This document shows, in pieces, positions 33,995-44,069 of a DNA stretch of 64,000 nt. How positions within the stretch are numbered: the stretch's first letter is position 1; each line of letters begins with the position of its first letter. The stretch is from Nissolia schottii (lineage: Eukaryota; Streptophyta; Magnoliopsida; Fabales; Fabaceae), in the NCBI GenBank assembly GCA_003254905.1, contig QANU01064082.1:62001-126000 (forward strand). Reading direction: 5' to 3'. The position numbers were made by a program, and so were the translations under genes. The notes under the pieces were generated by a model. That model was not told the DNA's origin. It saw nothing but the letters and a program-made list of their open reading frames with translations, and did not search any database.

Positions 33995-35311
33995 GTAACA
34001 TTGTCAGTAACCGTTGGCGCCAAATGGCACGTGATGAGGCGAACGTTTTACTGTCAGAAGTTATCGACAATAAAACAAAGAAATAAATAATAAATTAAAA
34101 GCATTTATTATGCTAAAATTTTCTGTCAGAGTCTTCCAACAATAACTGTAATAATAACTTTTAAAATAATTATTACAATTATCGTCAGAAATCCCTGACA
34201 GTAAAAGTCTCAGAATATGAGGAGGCACACATGTCGTTACGTAACCGTTGGAATATTCGACGTTAACAACCTCAAAATATTAGGGGCCACATTTTTCCCC
34301 TCGTTTGTAATGGTCAACAAGTTACCGTTGGAAATATCCGATGGTAACGTCCTCAAAAAAAATGAGGGGACACACGTGTTCCCCACGCCCATAACATTAG
34401 ACTAGTTACCGTCAGATATTTCCGACGGTAACAACCTCGAAATATATGGGGACACATGTGTCCCCGGGCGCATAACGTTCAACTAGTTACCGTAAAAAAA
34501 TCCGATGGTAACAACCTCGAAATATGTGAGAACACACGTTTTCCTGTGTTTGTAACAGTCGACAGGTTACCGTTGGATTTATCTAACGGTAATAACAAAG
34601 CACTGCAACCTAACGAAGGTTATATATACAACCTCTGTCCCTCCCATCTATACTCAGTCCCTCTCCATCCTCCTCTTTCTCTCCCTCTCCGCCACCACGT
34701 CCCCTCTCACACCGCGGTCCATTGCTGCCGCTACCTGGACACCATCAAATATTCGGGTTATTTTTTTTCTTAATTTATTTTAGTTAAATATGTTAAGTTA
34801 TTAGATTAATATTATGTTAGGTTGTTAGATTATGTTAACATGATGTTAGGTTGTTCTATTAGGTTCTAATTTTTGTTAGTTGTTAAATATAAATAATTTT
34901 GTTTGGTTGTTGGGTTAATTTTGTGAATTAGGTTGTATATATTAAAATAAGTTTGTTAGGTTGTTATATTAATTTTTGACTAAGTTTTAATTAGGTTGTT
35001 AATTTTTTCTTATTTATAATATGTTATATTGATTTTGTTACATTATATGTTATTATGTATATTATATTAATTAAGTTTATTTTGGTTAGATTAATATGTT
35101 ATATCAATTATGTTGTGTTATATTAGGTTAATTAATTTAGGCTAAGGTTTAGGTTAATTTAATAATAAAATTTTAAGTTTAATATTAATAATTAATAAAT
35201 TTTTTAGGTTAATAGTTTAATATATTTTAGTTCTTATTTTTAATTCTTAGTTTTTATTTTTATTTTAAATATTTAATTTAATCATTTTTAATTAATTTTT
35301 TTATTTTTAAT

Positions 35312-36240
35312 ATGACCGACAAAGGAAAAAAGGCAAGTGTCAGACTACTATCCCGTATCCGCTAGGCGGAGTAGTAAGGGGAGGGGGAGAGGCAGGGGCA
35401 GAAGCTCGGGGACGTTGAGCAGCATGTCGGCATCCTTGAGCTCTCCCATGGGGGACAGTTTCATACCGACCATTGGATTTAAGGAGGTTGTTAGAGACAA
35501 CAGGCCTAGGAGCTTGGTGATGCTCCCGTCTTGAGCTTCATGCTCTATCGTCATCACAGGCGGCAAGGTTTGGGAGCTATGCCGAGCAGGCTCCACACAA
35601 CGTCCTCCATCAGAACAGTTGCCATAGCAGAATACTCCCACTAGCACTTAGTCTCAAGAACCCATCATACACTACGCACAAGTCACTATCCAACTCGACA
35701 AGAACAACAGTGGGTAAGTTTTGTTAATTATTTTTGTTTTATATTTTACTTGCTATTTATTTAATTTTTGTAACATTACCAATATTGTTAATTATGCTTG
35801 TATAGGCAGATTCTCCATGAGGTTGGATGTCAGGCCATGACGGAGACTCAAAAGAAATGCTACAACAGAGTTGTCCGTGAGTGGCAGGAGTATACTAGTG
35901 AGGAGAAGGATTGTCTCTTCATCGTTTGGAAGGTAATTACTATTAGTATTTTTTTAAATATTTAATTTTTGTTAACTTAAATTATTTGATTAATTACTTA
36001 ATAATGTTTTACTGTTTATATTTTCGGGATACTTTTCAATATGATCCTTCTAAAGAAGCCGGCATGAAAAAGGCATTCAACTATAGGGTCGGTAGGCGTC
36101 TGCAACAACTATTGGGGACATTAGGTCGGGCAAGGACAAAGACCCAGACTGGTTGACCCCTGAGTAGCTTCCTGAGCTAAATGCTTACTAGGAGTCATAG
36201 GAGTATAGGATAAGGTCTCAAAACTCTAAGCGTGCCCAAA
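35312..36240 (+). pseudogene. CACTA Ptta/En/Spm-type gene remnant, unit B
   Basis: The same three-exon arrangement as at 24400: an Arg/Gly-rich N-terminus, a KCYNRVVREWQEYTSEEKDC exon and an FQYDPSKEAGMKKAFNYRV exon. An extra A in the start region shifts the frame (the visible frame opens at 35337), and further indels and stops follow. No product is possible. Confidence 0.6.
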
Positions 36241-36639
36241 CATAGGGTCGAGGGGGCAATGTGCACGCTGGAGGGTCCGCAAGCTTGCCCTCCTCACGCC
36301 TCAGGATGGTAATTACGTTTGCCTTTATTTTTCTTTATATAATTATAAGTTGTTGTGCTTTAATTTTTTATTTAAATATGAAGTATTTAATTTATATAAA
36401 TTTAAACAATTAAATATGCAATGTCGACAACTAGGTCGGGAGCCGACTAAGGCAGAGTTTTTTCGCGAGACTCACACAATGAAGGTGAACAAGTCTGCGT
36501 GGGTTGACGCGCACTCTGAACAAATCGCCGTAAGTATTTTTTATACACATAATATTATAAATCAACCTAACATAACAGTGATCTTGGGAAATATTGTGTT
36601 TTGGGTTTGAGAGGCTAAATTTTGACTAAAATAGTGAAC

Positions 36640-37100
36640 TTGTGAGTTTATCCAAGTTTATACGAGTTTACTCAGGTCCAAGTTACTAAGCTAGTTAACT
36701 CTATTTTGAGACCTAAACTCGTACATTCGTAAGATTTTAAGAGTCAACTTGAGAGTTTGATAACAATTGTCACCACCTACCTACCACCAACGTCATCACA
36801 ACCACCATTATCGCCAGAACCCCTGCCAACACCTATCACTCACCACCACCAATACCATTGCTACCACTACCGATGGTCCCTCTACCTCTAACACTACCAC
36901 CACAAATGCAACACACCAAGATGGTGGTGGTGATAGCTATTTATTTATTTTTATGTTTATTATTATTTATTATTTATTATTTATTTTATTATTAATTGGA
37001 GAGTTTTTTTTGTACACGATCAAGATGTCCACTGGTATGAGCCCGGTGACTAATTCCTTCGTTGATTTGTATTATTTGGAGAATATTACAGTAAAATGAG
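36640..37100 (+). repeat. ACTCG-rich segment and CCACCA tract, unit B
   Basis: Close copy of 25720-26215: TTTACTCAGG and TAACTCTATTTTGAG words, then a (CCA)n-rich tract at 36765-36920 and TTATTTATT runs. The 110-codon open frame through it (36767-37099) is threonine/asparagine/histidine-rich by composition and not a gene. Confidence 0.7.
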
Positions 37101-37465
37101 TATATTAATTAATAATCTTTTTTATATATCAAACAAGATAATGTGAATTCTCTGTTATATATACCAAACACAACAATGAAACATTACCAACCATCTAAAA
37201 AGTTGTAATCTTTTTAAAAGGTAATCCAGATTACCAATAATCTTGAGAGGAAATGTATCAAAAGCTACCTAAAAGTAACGTTGAAGAGATCTAACAAATC
37301 AACACACTCATCTCTATGAACAACATTTGACATTTTTTAAGATAAAATAATAAAAAAATGTTGAACGTCATTCTTAAAAGTGGATAGTTTGATTTGTAAT
37401 TTTTTTTTGACGTTTCCATTTTCAAACCATAATAAGCCGACCAAATAAAAAATATATATAATTTT

Positions 37466-37724
37466 GGGTTAATTAAGTTTTTAGTCCCTGTAATATGAAA
37501 AAATTTGGTTTTAGTCCCTGTAAAATGTGAAAATTTTATTTTGGTCCCTGTGGACGGTTGGTGATAAACGGTGATGACGTGTCAGTTAACCCGTCATTAG
37601 GGACCATTTTTACATCATCGTCCATCACCAATCAAATTTTCACAGTTTACAGGGATTAAAACTTGTCATAAGGGACTAAAACCAAACTTTTTCATATTAT
37701 AGGAACTAAAAACTTAATTAACCC
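37466..37724. mobile_element. MULE-type MITE with 9-bp target duplication
   Basis: Terminal inverted repeats GGGTTAATTAAGTTTTTAGT and ACTAAAAACTTAATTAACCC enclose a palindromic core. TATAATTTT is present on both sides (37457-37465 and 37725-37733). The paralogous unit A site near 26565 has one copy of TATAATTTT and no element. Nine-base duplication is the Mutator signature. Confidence 0.92.
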
Positions 37725-37810
37725 TATAATTTTTGTGAACATAATTAAAATTATAGGAGGGTCACGGGACGCCTCGCGTACACTGACCTCTTAATGAATC
37801 GCCACATGGT

Positions 37811-37872
37811 TGCAGCCCGAGCATCCAGGATCCAGCACGTGAGATGCCCGAGCATCCAGGATCTAGCACGTG
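37811..37872 (+). promoter_or_regulatory. 31-bp tandem duplication carrying two CACGTG G-box cores
   Basis: GCCCGAGCATCCAGGATC occurs twice, 31 bp apart, each followed by AGCACGTGAGA; CACGTG is at 37836-37841 and 37867-37872. Unit A has one unit, with CACGTA. A reverse W-box (GGTCAA, 37929-37934) follows. Both lie about 0.7 kb upstream of UGT4. Confidence 0.6.
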
Positions 37873-38496
37873 AGACGGGAATGAAAAAGGAAAGTTCCTA
37901 GAGTGCCAAGGTGGGCGTGCCTGATTTGGTCAAAGATCATGACACATGGATGTGACATCCTTCATCTTTGCAACGCACGGTTACCAAACTACTACTAGTC
38001 ATTTAAACTTCAATATTAAAAAAGTTTATAGATTTTATATTTATTAAAATTATGAAATCTTCAAAAGCATCACGACTTTGTGTTTGAGGGTCGTGGACTC
38101 ATGGTTCATTGGCAGCACACCACATTTGATAATGTGTGTTTCGAAGGGGGAAAGAAATTGAGAGGAAAAAATATTGAATGAAAAGAAATTGGGAGGAAAG
38201 AAAGAGACTGAATTTATATTATATTATTCATAGTTATGATCGGATGAAAAAAATGATTGGAAAGAAAATAGGTAGAGAGATATAATTTTTTTGTTTGGTT
38301 GTGTAAAAAGATAATAGAAAAAAAAAAAAACTATGATTCTAAATGATAATCTTATCCGTATCTTAGCATTATGAACACAAAATTAGCATTACCCGAAGCA
38401 TTCGAGAAATAAACTCACCATGAGATATATACTAATTAATTCGAAAACTACCTTTCAAGATTAGAGGAGGACCTTGATGAACACTCCACCTGGGAG

Positions 38497-38503
38497 TATA
38501 AAA
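38497..38503 (+). promoter_or_regulatory. TATA box of UGT4
   Basis: TATAAAA lies 91 bp before the ATG at 38588, in sequence identical to the UGT2 promoter. Confidence 0.65.
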
Positions 38504-38943
38504 TTTGAACCACAAGGAGCATCCTAGCATAAACACTGAGCCTCTGAGTCATTAGAAAATACATAGAAACACACAACAAAAGGCAACATGAGCAATATTC
38601 CAACTGTGCTGGTTATACCAGCGCCTGGCCAAGGACATCTCTCTCCCATGATGAGCTTATCAGAAAAGCTGGTTGAGAAAGGATTCGAAATCATTTTCGT
38701 GAACACAGATTTCGTCCATGAGAGAGTGGTGAGAACCATGGAGAACCAAGAAAGCCTTAACGGGTTACCAATAAAGCTGCTCTCAATACCTGATGGATTA
38801 GCACCTGAGGATGACAGAAAGGATTTTGGGGAACTAATGAGTTCAATTTTAAGAACCATGCCAGCTATGCTTGAGAAGCTCGTAGAAGATATTACTTTGA
38901 ACGGTGGCATTAGAATAACTTGCATTGTTGCTGATGTGATTAT

Positions 38944-39320
38944 AGAAGAAAATAAGGCACTGTCTATTTTTGTATTGTGATTCTTAAATTCAAATTACAA
39001 GAGATGAAGAGAGAGATATATAGTAGAAATTATAATTGACAAATCCCTAAATCTAGGTAATTACAATATTCCTTGTTTTAATAGGCTAAGAATCTAGTTA
39101 ATTAGTGCATTGATTTGCTGTCTTCAATCAACTCTCCATTAATAGTGGCATGATTATTGGAATTGATTAGTGCATTGATTTGCTGTCTTCAATCAGCTCT
39201 CCATTAATAGTGGCATGATTATTGGAATTGTCAACCTTATCAGGGCAACTGTGATTTGTTGTCTTATCTCTCCAACAAATCCCATTATTGCTATTTGATG
39301 ATGGCTGAGTATTGCTAATA
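38944..39320 (-). repeat. 3' LTR of the UGT4 copia element
   Basis: 377 bp. It contains two copies of a 65-bp unit (TTAGTGCATTGATTTGCTG..., starting at 39102 and 39167). It differs from the partner LTR at four aligned bases. Confidence 0.93.
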
Positions 39321-40020
39321 CCCTCCCTCAAACGAGGCCGAGGTTGGAGGCAAAGTTTGGGTTGAAAATGTAGGAGAGTAGCCTTGGACACAGGTTTAGT
39401 GAAGACATCGGCAACTTGGTCATTGGTGGAAATGTGTTGAGTGACAAGAAGTCCAAGTGCAACACGTTCACGGACGAAATGATAATCCAATTCAGTATGT
39501 TTGCTGCGGGCATGAAAAACTGGATTGATGGTCATATGAAGAGCACTAATATTGTCACAGTAGAGTGTTGGAGGAGAGGCAAGTGAAATGCGAAGGTCTT
39601 TCAAGATATAAGTCAGCCATGTGAGCTCAGCTGCAGTGTTGGCCATGGCTCTATATTCGGCTTTAGTGCTGGAACGAGAGACCGTGTGTTGTTTCTTAGC
39701 ACACCAAGAGATGGGGTTTCCACCAAGAAAGGTACAGTAGCCAGTGGTAGACCGTCGAGTCGAAGGACAACCCGCCCAATCTGCATCAGAAAAAGCAAAG
39801 AGATCAAGTGTAGTTTGGGAAGTAAAGTTGAGACCTACGTCAATAGTTCCTTTGACATATCGTAAGATACGGCGAACCATTGTTAAATGCGTAATAGTAG
39901 GAGCATGGATGAATTGAGAAACGTAGTTGACACTAAAGGAAAGGTCAGGACGAGTAAGGGTGAGATATTGTAAAGCTCCAACAATCCCACGAAAGTAGCT
40001 TAGATCATTAATGGAGTGTC
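39167..40020 (-). pseudogene. copia RNase H region of the UGT4 element
   Basis: The frame continues the polyprotein after a 1-nt shift near 40012 and is then open to the stop at 39167. It carries HLTMVRRILRYVKGTIDVGL, the RNase H start FSDADWAGCPSTRRSTTGY, KKQHTVSRSSTKAEYRAM and LYCDNISALHM. VADVFTKPVS is the closing motif. The last residues read into the LTR. Confidence 0.88.
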
Positions 40021-40800
40021 ATTTGATGGGACGTTGGCCTTGGCTTCAAGTGGCGTGCCCATTGGCTTACAATCAACCATTTTAGCGCGTTCAAGGATAG
40101 TAAGAGCATAATGTGATTGAGATAGATGAAGGCCATCAGTAGTCGAGAGTATCTCAATTCCAAGGAAGTGGTGAAGTGGTCCCAAGTCCTTCATTGCAAA
40201 TTCAGACTGCAAAAGTTGGATGAAGTCAGAAACTAGAGAACTGGTGGTACCTGTAAGAAGCATATCATCTACATAAAGGAGAAGAATTAGTGATCCGATA
40301 TCCGAATGAAAAATAAATAAAGATGGGTCAGCCATGCTACAAAAGAAACCATATTTACAAAGAAAAGAACTAAAGCGGTCAAACCAGGCCCGTGGTGCTT
40401 GTTTAAGGCCATAAAGAGCTTTTTTTAGTCTGCAAACATGGTTTGGACGTTGAGGATCAACCATTCCAAGGGGTTGTTCCATGTATATTTTTTCAGAAAG
40501 CACACCATGCAAGAAGGCATTTTTGACGTCAAGTTGTCTAATGGGCCATTTTTTAACAAGAGCTACAGTGATGATTAGTCGGATGGTGCCTGGCTTGATG
40601 ACAGGAGAGAAAGTTTCAGTATAGTCTACTCCATGAACTTGGTGATATCCCTTGGCAACAAGTCGAGCTGAGGCGATCAAGAGACCCATCAGGTTGGAGT
40701 TTTGATTTGAAAACCCATTTAGAGCCAATAACGTGCATGGCATGGGTGCGGGGAACAAGTTCCCAAGTTTGGTTTTTATGTAGAGCGTCAATTTCTTCAC
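40000..40800 (-). pseudogene. copia reverse transcriptase of the UGT4 element (frameshifted)
   Basis: It carries [48 protein letters not shown] and the catalytic box [11 protein letters not shown]. It belongs to the same polyprotein as the frame ending at 40616, but about 2 nt are missing near 40670, so translation cannot pass. A second, 1-nt shift near 40012 separates it from RNase H. No other stops are seen, in line with recent decay. Confidence 0.9.
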
Positions 40801-43576
40801 CCATGGCAGCCTTCCAACCGGGATGAGCTAAGGCTGAACGAATATTATGCGGGTTGCGAGGAATGTTGGCACAAGACATGGAGATTAAGGCATATTTAGG
40901 ATTAGGCTTCACAATTCTGTGTTTTGAGCGAGTAGCCATTGGATGTGAAGGTGGTTTTTGTGATAAATGGATTTGGTTAGAGGGAACAGGCATATTCTGT
41001 GAGGTTGATATAAGAGGCCTAGACTCAGGCTCAGGTCCAGTCGATGAAGACTCATGTTGTGAGTTTGGTTCTAGTTGGTCAGTAGGTGCAGCAAGAGGTT
41101 GTAAGGTAGAAGAATGCATAATATCCATTGGTAGCGGACTGGAGGACGGTGGAATGGAAGCAGTTGCTGTTAAATCTGCACAAGAATTGGTGTTAGTGTG
41201 GGGTAACCAAGAGTCAAATATACTCACTACGTGTGGTGTGGGAGAGGGAATTTTATTATGGAGATTAGTCTTATAAGGAAAAAATAATTCATCAAAAACA
41301 ACATGTCGTGAGATAAAAAATTTCTTACTAGAAGGGTGAAAGCATTTGTACCCTTTATGTACATCACTATAGCCAACAAAAACACAAAGAGTAGTTTTTG
41401 GATCAAATTTGTGACGTCGTGTGTCCCAAGTATAAGGAAAGCATTTAGAGCCAAAGACTCGAAGTGAAGAGTAATTAGGATGTGTCCCATGCAAAGTAAA
41501 GTAAGGAGTTTCAAAATTAAGAGAAGAGGATGGCAGTCTATTAAGAAGATAAACAGCTGTAGTAAAAGCTTCAACCCATAGAAATAAAGGGGCACCACTA
41601 TGAAACAACATAGTCATACCTAGTTCGCGTATTACTCTATGTCGCCTTTCAACCATACCTGTTTGTTCTGGAGTATACGGACAGGATACATGATGGATAG
41701 TACCTGTTAAACGAAAATGAGTTGAAAGTTTGGAGTTGATAAATTCACCTCCTCCATCAGAATGAAAAACCTTGATTTCTTTGTTAAATTGTCTTTTAAC
41801 ATATTGTTCAAAAGATAAGTAAGCATTAACAAAATCAGATTTATGTTGTAAGGGAATAATCCATGTATACTTGGAGAAATCATCAACCAAACATGCATAA
41901 TATTTGAAATTGCCAATAGATAAAACTGGGGCAGGTCCCCATAAGTCACAATGTATTTTGTCGAAGATAGCAGAACTATAATGCTCAGAAGAAGAAAAAG
42001 GTAGTTTACTAAGTTTTCCTAACTGACAACTATCACAAAGATGTGTAGATTTCACAGTCCCAACTACATCAATTAACCCTTTATTTTTTAGTAATTGTAA
42101 GGCTAAAATTTGAGGATGTCCTAGTCGTTGATGCCAAATGTCTGCTGATCCAGATTTGAAACGATGTGAAAAATACAATTCAGGCAAAGAGGAAAGAACA
42201 TATAGGTCACCCTTGCGCCTCCCTCTGATCATTGGTTCCCCTGTTTCGCGTTCCTTAACACAAAAATCAGCATTAGAAAACTCACAGTTAACAGGAAATT
42301 GTTTTGTTAGTTGACTTATAGAGAGCAAATTCTTTGTTAAATCAGGAACTAGTAAGACATCATGAAGTGGTAAAGTAGTGTTTTTTTGCTTGATGAGGGA
42401 CTCTCCAATACCAACAATTGGTAGAGAAGAACCATCACCAATAAGTACGGAGTCTGTACCTGCATATTGTCGAATATTACTCAACATACTTGCTTTACCT
42501 GTCATATGATTGGAGGCTCCAGTGTCTGAAGTCCATTCTGTTTCAGCAATGGTGTTGTCTAGAGTGAGTGCTGCAAGTGCTTGTGGCAGATCATTAGATT
42601 GAGTTGATTTCTTAGGCACCCACCAACATATTTTTGCTACATGACCCATCGCACCACAATATTGGCATTTTTCATTTCGATAGAGCTCTCGTTCTGCAGG
42701 GGTCATGCGACGTTCCCCCGGTGGTGCAGGGCGTCGCTGTTGGGTACTGGTAGTGGAATGGTTTTTATTTTGGTTTCTAGGTTGTTGCGCTTGAAACCCT
42801 CTCCCTGTTGATGTGAAGGCTTGAGTGTTTCCATGATGCCGTGAAGAGAATTGATGGGATTGCTGTTGTTGTTGTTGCCCGTAGAAGGCCATTTGAGGAA
42901 CAAGTGGGTTTTGCGCATTTGCATGGCTAGAAAACCAATTTCGCCGCTGATCAAAACTTTGAAGTTGTGAGATTAGCTCAATGTAAGATGGCCTTGGAGG
43001 TTTCAACATGGTTGTTGTGAATGTTTCATATTCTGGACCAAGACTTGTGAGAAAATAGAACACCTTTTCTTTGTCTGGGATAGGTTTCCTAATTGCAGCA
43101 AGGTTGTCACATAGACCTTTGAAGATGTGAATGTGTTCTGCAATAGTCTGATTTTCTTCTTTGCGGAGGTATGTGACCTGTTGACGGAGTGTGAATTCAC
43201 GTTCTTGTGAATCTTCCGCATATGCATCCTTGAGAGCGGCCCAAACAGCATGTGTAGTGTCCAAGCCAACAACAAGTCCAAGTGCTTCCTCAGAGAGTGT
43301 TCCAATTATCCACCCTCGAAGGAGACGATCTAATTTCCGCCAAGCAATGAACTCGTTGGTTAATTTTGGAATAGAATTTTCTGTGTTGGTGGTGGTGTTG
43401 GGATTTAGTGTGGTGTATTGAGTGGGGGCAGGGTCTTCATTTGTAAGGTGACCAACCAAGTCTTGGCTTTCTGCAAGAGCCAGAGCTTGTTCACGCCACA
43501 ATTGGTAGTTTGTAGGGCTGAGTTTTAGAGTGATAAAGTTACCAACATTGAGGGATAGAGAAGTGACAGAAGCCAT
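40616..43576 (-). pseudogene. copia gag-protease-integrase frame of the UGT4 element
   Basis: An open frame of 986 codons from the Met at 43576 just after the primer site. Domains in order: gag with YQLWREQALALAESQ near residue 30, zinc knuckle CQYCGAMGHVAKIC around residues 300-315, retropepsin active site SDTGASNHMTG near 350, GAG-pre-integrase WHQRLGHP near 480, integrase core with DLWGPAPVLSIGN and a DDE region (FHSDGGGEF), then the start of RT ([20 protein letters not shown]). It runs out of frame in early RT through a 2-nt deletion near 40670. Confidence 0.93.
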
Positions 43577-43596
43577 GACAATGGATGTTCACGGAA

Positions 43597-43612
43597 CCTG
43601 CTCTTGATACCA
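43597..43612 (-). promoter_or_regulatory. Primer-binding site of the UGT4 copia element
   Basis: TGGTATCAAGAGCAGG on the minus strand follows directly after the LTR end and matches initiator tRNA-Met over the first bases. Confidence 0.85.
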
Positions 43613-44069
43613 AGAAGAAAATAAGGCACTGTCTATTTTTTTATTGTGATTCTTAAATTCAAATTACAAGAGATGAAGAGAGAGATATAAAGTAGAAATT
43701 ATAATTGACAAATCCCTAAATCTAGGTAATTACAATATTCCTTGTTTTAATAGGCTAAGAATCTAGTTAATTAGTGCATTGATTTGCTGTCTTCAATCAG
43801 CTCTCCATTAATAGTGGCATGATTATTGGAATTGATTAGTGCATTGATTTGCTGTCTTCAATCAGCCTGTCTTCAATCAGCTCTCCATTAATAGTGGCAT
43901 GATTATTGGAATTGATTAGTGCATTGATTTGCTGTCTTCAATCAGCTCTCCATTAATAGTGGCATGATTATTGGAATTGTCATCCTTATCAGGGCAACTG
44001 TGATTTGTTGTCTTATCTCTCCAACAAATCCCATTATTGCTATTTGATGATGGCTGAGTATTGCTAATA
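43613..44069 (-). repeat. 5' LTR of the UGT4 copia element
   Basis: 457 bp. It carries three copies of the 65-bp unit (starting at 43771, 43836 and 43916); the third spacing is 80 bp because of a 15-bp duplication of CTGTCTTCAATCAGC. This accounts exactly for the 80-bp excess over the other LTR. Confidence 0.93.

Larger units (their letters stand above)
32610..36640 (+). mobile_element. CACTA transposon relic, unit B
   Basis: Paralogue of the unit A relic. It starts CACTACTAGAAAC at 32610 and has the same TACCGTCGG/CCGACGGTA subterminal repeats (34180-34600). It retains about 45 bp (around 34605-34650) that unit A has lost. It is interrupted by a foreign block at 32756-33994. The distal CACTA terminus is again not found. 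Confidence 0.8.
38944..44069 (-). mobile_element. Near-complete Ty1/copia element with TA...CT LTR ends
   Basis: The element is on the minus strand and is flanked by the 5-bp duplication ATTAT (38939-38943 and 44070-44074). LTRs are 38944-39320 (377 bp) and 43613-44069 (457 bp); on the coding strand each begins TATTAGCAA and ends TTTTCTTCT, i.e. 5'-TA...CT-3' instead of TG...CA. A primer site TGGTATCAAGAGCAGG (43612-43597) and a polypurine tract TGAGGGAGGG (39330-39321) sit directly inside the LTRs. Between them lies a gag-pol frame with two frameshifts. The LTRs differ at four aligned bases plus one 80-bp copy-number difference, so insertion is recent. Gag start and pol motifs suggest the Ale/Retrofit side of copia; the lineage call is tentative. 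Confidence 0.93.

Noticed and set aside
34217-34773. Frames in the CACTA subterminal repeats
   Set aside because: The repeats encode repeated words in all frames; there is no transposase similarity there.
36767-37099. 110-codon Thr/His/Asn-rich frame
   Set aside because: A product of the (CCA)n-rich tract; the paralogous tract in unit A does not keep the frame.
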